Source: Oscillospiraceae bacterium (GTDB lineage Bacteria > Bacillota > Clostridia > Oscillospirales > Acutalibacteraceae). Taken from it: a stretch of 46,044 bases of DNA. The position numbers were made by a program, and so were the translations under genes. The notes beneath the pieces were generated by a model. That model saw nothing but the letters and a program-made list of their open reading frames with translations, was not told where the DNA came from and did no database searches. Below are positions 33,430 through 38,832 of the stretch, in pieces. The stretch covers positions 1 through 46,044 of the forward strand of contig SVPL01000012.1 of assembly GCA_015065925.1 (NCBI GenBank). Reading direction: 5' to 3'. How positions within the stretch are numbered: the first letter of the stretch is position 1; every line of letters begins with the position of its first letter.

Positions 33430-33792
33430 GTGAAAATAGAAACCTTTAAATTAAATAAGGATTTCAGACGACTTTACGGTCGCGGAAAAAATGTTGTTTT
33501 TCCATCGGTGGTTGTTTATTATCAAAAAAATCGTTTGAATGTTTGCCGTATAGGTATAACTGCGGGCAAAAAGGTTGGGTGCGCCGTAAAACGCAATCGT
33601 GCAAAGCGAGTAATACTTGCAGCCTTTAGAGAATTGTTGCCCCATATTTCAGGCGGCTATGATTTTGTTTTTGTTGCCAGAACAAGAACAGCAACTGTTA
33701 AAAGCACAGTTGTTTTAAATCATTTGAAAAAAGCCTTTTTAAACGGAGGCATTATTACCGAATATGAAAAAAATACTAATTCGGATTGTTAG
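33430..33792 (+). CDS. rnpA: Ribonuclease P protein component
   Basis: 120 aa from GTG 33430 ([20 protein letters not shown]); the longer in-frame extension upstream is not RnpA-like. The RNR signature is seen as [23 protein letters not shown]. It is the basic protein subunit that helps the RNase P RNA mature tRNA 5' ends. Its end overlaps the start of yidD by 29 bases. Confidence 0.96.
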   Translation: MKIETFKLNKDFRRLYGRGKNVVFPSVVVYYQKNRLNVCRIGITAGKKVGCAVKRNRAKRVILAAFRELLPHISGGYDFVFVARTRTATVKSTVVLNHLKKAFLNGGIITEYEKNTNSDC

Positions 33793-33997
33793 GTTTTATC
33801 AAAAAGGAATTTCACCCACAAAGCCTTCTTGCTGTAGGTTTATTCCAACCTGCTCGGCTTACGCTATTGAGGCTTTAGAGGTTCACGGGGCATTTAAGGG
33901 GTTATTTTTAATCCTTTGGAGATTGCTTAGATGTAATCCTCTTTGTAAGGGCGGTTATGATCCCGTTCCACCTAAAAAAGAAAGAAAAAAGCGTTAA
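33764..33997 (+). CDS. yidD: Membrane protein insertion efficiency factor YidD
   Basis: 77 aa. Family pattern: [56 protein letters not shown] small amphipathic membrane-associated protein that assists YidC. ATG 33764 lies inside the end of rnpA, which indicates translational coupling. Confidence 0.96.
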   Translation: MKKILIRIVRFYQKGISPTKPSCCRFIPTCSAYAIEALEVHGAFKGLFLILWRLLRCNPLCKGGYDPVPPKKERKKR

Positions 33998-34040
33998 AAT
34001 AAACGCTTCAGGTATATGAAAATATTACGGAGTTGAAGCT

Positions 34041-34982
34041 ATGTTTGATTTTCTTTTAAAGCCATTAGGCTGGATTTTGCAACAATTTGCAGAGCTTTTT
34101 GGCGGAAGCTTTGCTTGGTCTGTTTTTATGTTTACACTTGTTGTAAACCTTCTTATGATTCCCCTTAGCATAAAAACCCAAAAGTCATCGGTTGGGCAGA
34201 TGCGTATTCGTCCTAAAATGGAAGCCCTTAAAAAGAAATACGGCGACGATAAACAGCGTTACAGCGCAGAAATGCAAAAGCTATATCAGGAAGAAAATGT
34301 TTCAATGTCGGGCGGATGCCTTCCTATGCTCATTCGTCTTCCTATAATGCTTGGTGTTTATCAGGTTGTTTTAAGTCCTTTAAAATACATTGTTGGTGTT
34401 TCAGGGGAATTAATTACCAAGGCAACCGAACTTGCAACTAAATTTGATGCTACGGTTACCGATAAGGCAGCTAAGATTATTCAAAATACGGCATATCCCG
34501 AGGTTGATATTATAAAAAATCTTGGACATTCTTCTCTTGCTGAGGTTTCGGGTGAAATTTCACAGCAGTTAGAGAAATTTGATTTTCACTTTTTAGGTAT
34601 TGACCTGACCGCCAGTCCTGATTTTAATATAAACATCTTCGGACCTGAGGGATTTAATCGTACTTGGATTATTCCTATTTTGGCATTTGCCGCCGCAATG
34701 CTCACAAGTATAGTTTCTATGCAAATTCAAAAACGCACCAATCCCGATGCCCCCAGAATGGGCGGTATGATGCTCACAATGCCCTTTATATCACTTATAA
34801 TCGGTTTTTCCGTAAGCTGTGCGGCAGGTTTCTATTGGGCATGTTCAAGCCTTATAGCAGGTGCAATTCAGTCTATAATTCAAATTTACTACGGCCCCAA
34901 CAAAATTATTGCGGCTGAGCAATCAAAAGAGCTTGTAAAACGCAATAAGGAAGAAAAGGCAATCAAAGCCAATAAAGGTTAA
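34041..34982 (+). CDS. yidC: Membrane protein insertase YidC/OxaI
   Basis: 313 aa Gram-positive type without the large periplasmic domain. Segments: WSVFMFTLVVNLLMIPLSIKTQ with the start of the conserved core, the charged cytoplasmic hairpin RPKMEALKKKYGDDKQRY, GGCLPMLIRLPIMLGVYQVV, then three further membrane helices (about 210-285). It has no lipobox Cys at the N-terminus, so it is not a lipoprotein form. It inserts membrane proteins, with or without Sec. The basic C-terminal tail may contact ribosomes. Confidence 0.95.
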   Translation: MFDFLLKPLGWILQQFAELFGGSFAWSVFMFTLVVNLLMIPLSIKTQKSSVGQMRIRPKMEALKKKYGDDKQRYSAEMQKLYQEENVSMSGGCLPMLIRLPIMLGVYQVVLSPLKYIVGVSGELITKATELATKFDATVTDKAAKIIQNTAYPEVDIIKNLGHSSLAEVSGEISQQLEKFDFHFLGIDLTASPDFNINIFGPEGFNRTWIIPILAFAAAMLTSIVSMQIQKRTNPDAPRMGGMMLTMPFISLIIGFSVSCAAGFYWACSSLIAGAIQSIIQIYYGPNKIIAAEQSKELVKRNKEEKAIKANKG

Positions 34983-35023
34983 TACACCGGAATAATCCGG
35001 ATATATAAATGGAGGAAGTTAAG

Positions 35024-35983
35024 TTGATTAAGGAAGCAATTGGTGTTGCCAATACCATTGAGGAAGCCAAGGAGAAAGCTATGGCTGAGCTCAATCTCAC
35101 ATTTGAGGATGATTATGATTTTGAAATTATTGCAACACCCAAGAAAAAGGTTTTAGGTATGTTTGGCGGAAGTCAGGCAGAGGTTAAGGTTTGGGTTGAG
35201 GTTGCAGATCCCAAGCCCGCAAAACAACCTAAGCGCCAACCTAAAAAGGAAGAGAACAAAGCTGAAAAGAAGGCAGAAGCAAAGGCTCCCAAGGCAGAAA
35301 AGGTATCTGCACCCGTAGTAGAACTGAATGAGGTTCCCGCAAGCGAGGTTCCTGCTGATTCTCCTGCAGGTAAGGGCGTTAAGTATTTGCAGTCCATTTT
35401 AAGCAATTTGGGTTGCGAAAACATTGAAATCACCGTTGCCGAGATTGAAGGCGGCTCACAAATCACCCTTAAAGGTGACGGTCTTGGGGTTGTTATCGGT
35501 CATAGAGGTGAAACTCTTGATGCAATTCAGTATTTGGTATCCCTTGCCGCAAATGCCGGGGTAAGCGGATATTACAGAGTAGTGCTTAACACAGGCGACT
35601 TCCGTGAGAAGCGTGAGCAAACACTTGTTGCCCTTGCAAAGCGTATGGCAGAGCAGGCTATCCGTAGCGGTAAATGTCGCACATTAGAGCCTATGAATCC
35701 TTATGAAAGAAGAATTATTCATACAACCGTTCAAAGTATAGAGGGTGTTACCTCTACTTCCTTTGGTGAGGGCGGCAATAGAAGAGTTGTTATTGCTCCC
35801 GAAGGCAAGGAGCCCCGTCCCCGCAACAGTTATAAGGGCAATGGCGGACGCGGTGGCAGAGGTGGTAGAAATGCCCGTCGCGGCGGTGGTCGCAGAGAGT
35901 CTTATAAACCACAGACTGACCCTTCACGTGCTCCCGTTAAGGATGCAGGCACAATGCCACTCTATGGCAGAATTGATAAATAA
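35024..35983 (+). CDS. khpB: RNA-binding protein KhpB/Jag
   Basis: 319 aa. Start chosen at TTG 35024, 8 nt after GGAGG (35011-35015); the in-frame ATG 35009 overlaps that SD. Order: Jag-N (about 1-52; TIEEAKEKAMAEL, VLGMFGGSQAEVKV), a Lys/Glu/Ala-rich linker (about 65-110), a KH domain (VVIGHRGETLDAIQYLVSL), an R3H domain (FREKREQTLVALAKRMAEQA, NPYERRIIHTTVQ), and a Gly/Arg tail with several RGG units (about 275-300). KhpB binds RNA and influences cell division in Firmicutes. The RGG tail is unusual. It ends the rpmH cluster; mnmE and mnmG do not follow. Confidence 0.93.
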   Translation: MIKEAIGVANTIEEAKEKAMAELNLTFEDDYDFEIIATPKKKVLGMFGGSQAEVKVWVEVADPKPAKQPKRQPKKEENKAEKKAEAKAPKAEKVSAPVVELNEVPASEVPADSPAGKGVKYLQSILSNLGCENIEITVAEIEGGSQITLKGDGLGVVIGHRGETLDAIQYLVSLAANAGVSGYYRVVLNTGDFREKREQTLVALAKRMAEQAIRSGKCRTLEPMNPYERRIIHTTVQSIEGVTSTSFGEGGNRRVVIAPEGKEPRPRNSYKGNGGRGGRGGRNARRGGGRRESYKPQTDPSRAPVKDAGTMPLYGRIDK

Positions 35984-36045
35984 TTGATTTTGCTATACCT
36001 GAATTTATAAAATTTAAAAATTTTTCGATTTTATAAAAATTTTAG

Positions 36046-36074
36046 TTGACAAAGTAAGTATATTTATGTATAAT
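36046..36074 (+). promoter_or_regulatory. Promoter of the tRNA cluster
   Basis: TTGACA (36046-36051), 17-nt spacer, TATAAT (36069-36074). Right after it a stem AGTTCTTGT / ACAAGAACT (36075-36103) forms a hairpin in the 5' leader just before the first tRNA. Confidence 0.85.
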
Positions 36075-36108
36075 AGTTCTTGTGGCATTTTGCTACAAGA
36101 ACTTATGC

Positions 36109-36185
36109 GGGCCATTAGCTCAGTTGGTTAGAGCAACCGGCTCATAACCGGTTGGTCCGGGGTTCGAGTCCCTGATGGCCCACCA
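36109..36185 (+). tRNA. tRNA with CAU anticodon (Met or Ile2)
   Basis: 77 nt including an encoded CCA. Acceptor GGGCCAT/ATGGCCC, D-arm AGCTC...GAGC, anticodon stem ACCGG/CCGGT with loop CTCATAA, T-loop GGTTCGAGTCC. The CAU anticodon fits elongator Met or lysidine-modified Ile2; sequence alone does not settle it. Confidence 0.95.
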
Positions 36186-36207
36186 TTTATTCCGCAATTA
36201 AATATAT

Positions 36208-36256
36208 AGGGGTATAGCTCAGTTGGTAGAGCAGTGGTCTCCAAAACCACGTGCCG
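36208..36256 (+). pseudogene. 5' fragment of tRNA-Trp
   Basis: 49 nt identical to the first 49 nt of the intact tRNA-Trp at 36409, including the CCA anticodon, then breaking off before the T-arm. The A/T-rich sequence just upstream is also shared. It is part of a 201-bp offset duplication and cannot fold into a full tRNA with what follows. Confidence 0.88.
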
Positions 36257-36395
36257 GGCAACAAGCTCGACCGCGTCCGGTGGACGAAGAAGGGAGAGGT
36301 TGTTGGCGTAGTGGTCGAAATTTGTCGGCGCTCCAAGCCGAAAACAAATTTCGGGAACCACAAGAGGGCATAACCCGAGGTAAGCGGAAAAAATT
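36257..36395 (+). other. GC-rich structured insert between the two tRNA-Trp copies
   Basis: About 140 nt, clearly richer in GC than the surroundings. It can fold into CAACAA...TTGTTG enclosing CGTCC/GGACG, and then GTGGTCGAAATTTGT / ACAAATTTCGGGAACCAC enclosing CGGC/GCCG. No protein is supported. It may be a small RNA or a remnant of an inserted element. Confidence 0.5.
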
Positions 36396-36408
36396 AAATA
36401 TAGAATAT

Positions 36409-36484
36409 AGGGGTATAGCTCAGTTGGTAGAGCAGTGGTCTCCAAAACCACGTGCCGAGGGTTCAAGTCCTTCTGCCCCTGCCA
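36409..36484 (+). tRNA. tRNA-Trp (CCA)
   Basis: 76 nt with encoded CCA. Acceptor AGGGGTA/TGCCCCT with one G-U, anticodon loop TCTCCAAA, T-arm GAGGGTTCAAGTCCTTC. The 3' end TTCTGCCCCTGCCA is repeated at 37740, beyond the barnase/barstar genes. Confidence 0.96.
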
Positions 36485-36517
36485 AAAAATCCTCGTTCTT
36501 CGGAACGGGGATTTTTT
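36484..36517 (+). terminator. Terminator of the tRNA transcript
   Basis: AAAATCC-CGTTC, tetraloop TTCG, GAACG-GGATTTTTT. A copy without its tRNA is at 37753-37787. Confidence 0.9.
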
Positions 36518-36519
36518 AT

Positions 36520-36743
36520 CCAAGCCGAAGGCTTGGTATGTAATCCGCGTTAGCGGAATGTAATCAGTTCGCATAGCGAACTGTATGTCATCAAAGCGAA
36601 TGCTTTGTATGTTTTTCTTTCGGCTTGATTACATACAATTTTTGCAAAATTGATTACATCCATCACTTCGTGATGATTACATACCACCTACGGTGGATTA
36701 CATCCACGGCTTTGCCGTGATTACATACCGCAACAAGTTGCGG
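36520..36743. repeat. Hairpin array 1 with GATTACAT linkers
   Basis: Nine short hairpins with 2- to 4-nt loops are joined by a conserved linker. Stems are CCAAGCC, TCCGC, AGTTCGC, CAAAGC, CAATTTT, CATCAC, CCACC, CCACGGC and CCGCAAC with their complements. Linkers read TATGTAATC or similar in the left half and GATTACATAC/GATTACATCC in the right half, so the whole array is also an inverted structure around about 36610-36630. No protein is coded here. Confidence 0.85.
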
Positions 36744-36764
36744 ATTATTTTACATTCCCCACAA

Positions 36765-36793
36765 TTGATTTTTAACCACTTATATATTATAAT
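36765..36793 (+). promoter_or_regulatory. Promoter of the barnase/barstar cassette
   Basis: TTGATT (36765-36770), 17 nt, TATAAT (36788-36793). Duplicated at 38009-38037. Confidence 0.75.
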
Positions 36794-36848
36794 AATTACA
36801 GCCACTTCTATTGGTAGGGGGAAAATAAATTTAACTTCTTATATAATA

Positions 36849-36870
36849 AAATTAAAGCTAGCTTTAATTT
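36849..36870. promoter_or_regulatory. Perfect 22-bp palindrome before the barnase gene
   Basis: Half-site AAATTAAAGCT followed directly by its complement, lying between the promoter and the SD AAGGAG. It could be an operator or an RNA hairpin in the leader. Confidence 0.6.
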
Positions 36871-36889
36871 ATTATGTTAAGGAGTATTT

Positions 36890-37393
36890 GTGTTATCGAA
36901 AAATTATAAACATTGGATAAGCCTAGATGATCCAAAACGGTGTGTGCCTTGCGAAGAAATGCATGGTAAAATCTACGGCATATATGAAGTCCCAAAACCA
37001 AAACCTAAACTTCATCTATTTTGCCGTTGTGTTATTAAAATAATGGAAGCATTAAAAGCAGGTACCGCAACCGATAATAAATTAGATGGTGCTGATTTTT
37101 GGCTTAAGTATTTCGGGTATTTACCTGAATATTATATAAGTGATTATGCGGCGTCTTTAGAAGGATGGAAACCGGGAAAATGGCCTTCGAATTTTGTGCC
37201 GGGTAGAACAATAACTAGGGGGGAATATGCAAATCTTAACAGTCATTTGCCTGAAGCACCCGGAAGAATATGGTATGAAGCAGATATAAATTATAAAACT
37301 GGAAGAAGAAATTCAGCAAGAATTCTTTGGTCTAATGATGGTTTAATCTTCGTGACCTATGACCATTATAAAACATTTTATGAAATAATTTAA
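36890..37393 (+). CDS. Barnase-family ribonuclease with a short Cys-rich N-terminal module
   Basis: 167 aa from GTG 36890, after AAGGAG. Residues about 65-167 match barnase: DFWLKYFGYLPEYYISDYAA, GRIWYEADINYKTGRRNSAR, and YDHYKTF. The general base Glu130, Arg140, Arg144 and acid His159 correspond to barnase Glu73, Arg83, Arg87 and His102, so activity is expected. Residues about 9-50 carry DPKRCVPCEEMHGKIY and HLFCRC, a Cys/His motif like the C-terminus of phage Mu F-type head proteins, also seen before toxin domains. There is no signal peptide, so secretion is unproven. Barstar follows directly. It may be an orphan toxin module, a toxin-antitoxin pair or a defence cassette. Confidence 0.92.
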   Translation: MLSKNYKHWISLDDPKRCVPCEEMHGKIYGIYEVPKPKPKLHLFCRCVIKIMEALKAGTATDNKLDGADFWLKYFGYLPEYYISDYAASLEGWKPGKWPSNFVPGRTITRGEYANLNSHLPEAPGRIWYEADINYKTGRRNSARILWSNDGLIFVTYDHYKTFYEII

Positions 37394-37405
37394 GGAGTGA
37401 AACCT

Positions 37406-37693
37406 ATGAAAATAATAGAATTAGATTTAACTGGTTGCAAAACCTTAGGCGAATTACACGAGAGGATCAGAGTAGCGTTTGATTTTCCTGAATGGTATGG
37501 CAAAAATTGGGATGCCTTTAATGATTTACTATCTACCGAATGTGATGCTGACAAGGTTATTATAAAAGGCGAAAAAACATTGTCTAAAGATTTCGAAAAA
37601 AGTTTAAATATGATGCATAAAGTTTTTGAATTAAAAAAAGAATATAACGATAAGTGTAACTTTAACAACTTCATTTATAAAGTTATTTCATAG
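37406..37693 (+). CDS. Barstar-family RNase inhibitor
   Basis: 95 aa from ATG 37406, 8 nt after AAGGAG. Barstar pattern: LTGCKTLGELHERIRVAFDF, PEWYGKNWDAFNDLL, whose aromatic and two Asp residues occupy the barnase active site in the known complex. It starts 12 nt after the RNase stop, the tight toxin-immunity order. It ends 46 nt before direct repeat B. Confidence 0.94.
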   Translation: MKIIELDLTGCKTLGELHERIRVAFDFPEWYGKNWDAFNDLLSTECDADKVIIKGEKTLSKDFEKSLNMMHKVFELKKEYNDKCNFNNFIYKVIS

Positions 37694-37788
37694 AAAACTT
37701 TATTTTAGAAATTTAAAATTGTGTATATAAAAGGCAGTGTTCTGCCCCTGCCAAAAAATCCTCGTTCTTCGGAACGGGGATTTTTTAT

Positions 37789-37989
37789 CCAAGCCGAAGG
37801 CTTGGTATGTAATCCGCGTTAGCGGAATGTTATCAGTTCGCTCTTGGCGAACTGTATGTCATCAAGTCGCAAGACTTGTATGTTACTTGCCTTCGGATTG
37901 ATTACATCCAACACTTCGTGATGATTACATACCACCTGCGGTGGATTATATCCACGGCATTCGCCGTGATTACATACCGTCTGCGACGA
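37789..37989. repeat. Hairpin array 2 with GATTACAT linkers
   Basis: Hairpins in the same order as array 1, with changed stems that still pair: CAAGTC/GACTTG replaces CAAAGC/GCTTTG, and CGTC/GACG replaces CCGCAAC/GTTGCGG. The loops also differ. One hairpin (CAATTTT) is missing. Linkers ATGTAATC and GATTACAT are conserved. Confidence 0.85.
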
Positions 37990-38008
37990 ATTAAATTAAA
38001 CTATGCAA

Positions 38009-38037
38009 TTGATTTTTACCTACTTATATATTATAAT
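38009..38037 (+). promoter_or_regulatory. Promoter of the deacetylase/mannosidase pair
   Basis: TTGATT (38009-38014), 17 nt, TATAAT (38032-38037), the duplicate of 36765-36793. Confidence 0.75.
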
Positions 38038-38083
38038 GTTTATAACACATCCCCATTATAAAACAATAAGGAGGATTAATTCT

Positions 38084-38788
38084 ATGAATTTTAAGGAGCA
38101 AGAAAAACTAAAGGCGGTTACCTTTAGTTATGACGATGGCGTAACTCAGGATATTCGCCTTATAGAGTTACTTAATAAATACGGGCTAAAATGCACCTTT
38201 AATCTTAATTCAAATCTTTTAGGCAAAGCGGGAATGCTTAACAGAAACGGCAAACGCATAGCCCATTATAAAATCCATCCAAATGATGTTAAAACAATTT
38301 ATGACGGTCACGAGGTAGCCGCCCACACCTTAACTCATCCCTCATTGCCTACTTTAGAGGAGTCCGATATTATACATCAGGTGGAGCAGGACAGATGTAA
38401 TTTATCCCAGCTTGTAGGCTATGAAGTGGTTGGTATGGCATATCCCGGTGGGGGAGTGAATAATGACGACCGTGTGGCGGGTATAATAAAGGAACATACA
38501 GGTATGAAATACAGTCGTACAATTGCCTCTAATGACAGTTTTGATTTACAAAGCAACCTTTTGCGTTTTAGTCCTACAGTTTACCATCTTGATTTTGAAA
38601 AAATGATGGAGCTTGGGCAAAAATTCGTAGAGCTTAAAGCGGAAACCCATAAGATTTTTTATATTTGGGGACACTCATACGAAATGGATTATGAGGAGGA
38701 TTACTGGGTAAAATTAGAGGAGTTTTTGAGGCTCATAGCAAATAGAAATGATATTTTTTATGGCACCAATAAAGAGGTTCTTTTATAA
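38084..38788 (+). CDS. Polysaccharide deacetylase (NodB fold), cytoplasmic
   Basis: 234 aa from ATG 38084, after AAGGAGG. NodB motifs: VTFSYDDGVTQD (catalytic and metal Asp pair), AAHTLTHPSL (HxxxH metal site), GMAYPGGGVNND, and FYIWGHSYEMD (the last His). The family removes acyl groups from sugars in a metal-dependent way. No signal peptide, so the substrate would be an imported oligosaccharide. It is co-directional with the GH38 mannosidase 44 nt downstream, hinting at joint use of an acetylated mannose-containing glycan (inference). Confidence 0.9.
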   Translation: MNFKEQEKLKAVTFSYDDGVTQDIRLIELLNKYGLKCTFNLNSNLLGKAGMLNRNGKRIAHYKIHPNDVKTIYDGHEVAAHTLTHPSLPTLEESDIIHQVEQDRCNLSQLVGYEVVGMAYPGGGVNNDDRVAGIIKEHTGMKYSRTIASNDSFDLQSNLLRFSPTVYHLDFEKMMELGQKFVELKAETHKIFYIWGHSYEMDYEEDYWVKLEEFLRLIANRNDIFYGTNKEVLL

Positions 38789-38832
38789 AAACATTCAAGC
38801 TTATTATATTTTTAAAGACAGGAGATTTGTTT

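Larger units (their letters stand above)
36471..36793 (+). repeat. Long direct repeat A, flanking the barnase cassette
   Basis: Starts in the tRNA-Trp 3' end (TTCTGCCCC), and includes the terminator, the hairpin array and a promoter. It matches 37740-38037. The first ~90 bp are identical; the array part diverges with compensated stem changes; the promoter is again nearly identical. Confidence 0.9.
37740..38037 (+). repeat. Long direct repeat B, flanking the barnase cassette
   Basis: Second copy of the tRNA-Trp 3' end, the terminator (37753-37787), a hairpin array and a promoter. It carries no tRNA body. The stretch from array to promoter drives the deacetylase/mannosidase pair, suggesting that this copy, joined to the tRNA, was the arrangement before the cassette arrived. 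Confidence 0.88.

Noticed and set aside
36208-36484. Intron-containing tRNA-Trp (group I intron idea)
   Set aside because: The downstream copy is a complete tRNA by itself, and the first 49 nt are present twice. An intron would split one tRNA without duplicating it.
36223-36543. Open frame of 106 aa across both tRNA-Trp copies
   Set aside because: Its IAQLVEQWSPKPRAEGSSPSAPA-like ending is the well-known false translation of a tRNA gene.
36520-37989. CRISPR array
   Set aside because: Units are hairpins of changing sequence with short constant linkers of 8-10 nt that flip orientation; there are no constant 23-47 bp repeats or cas genes.
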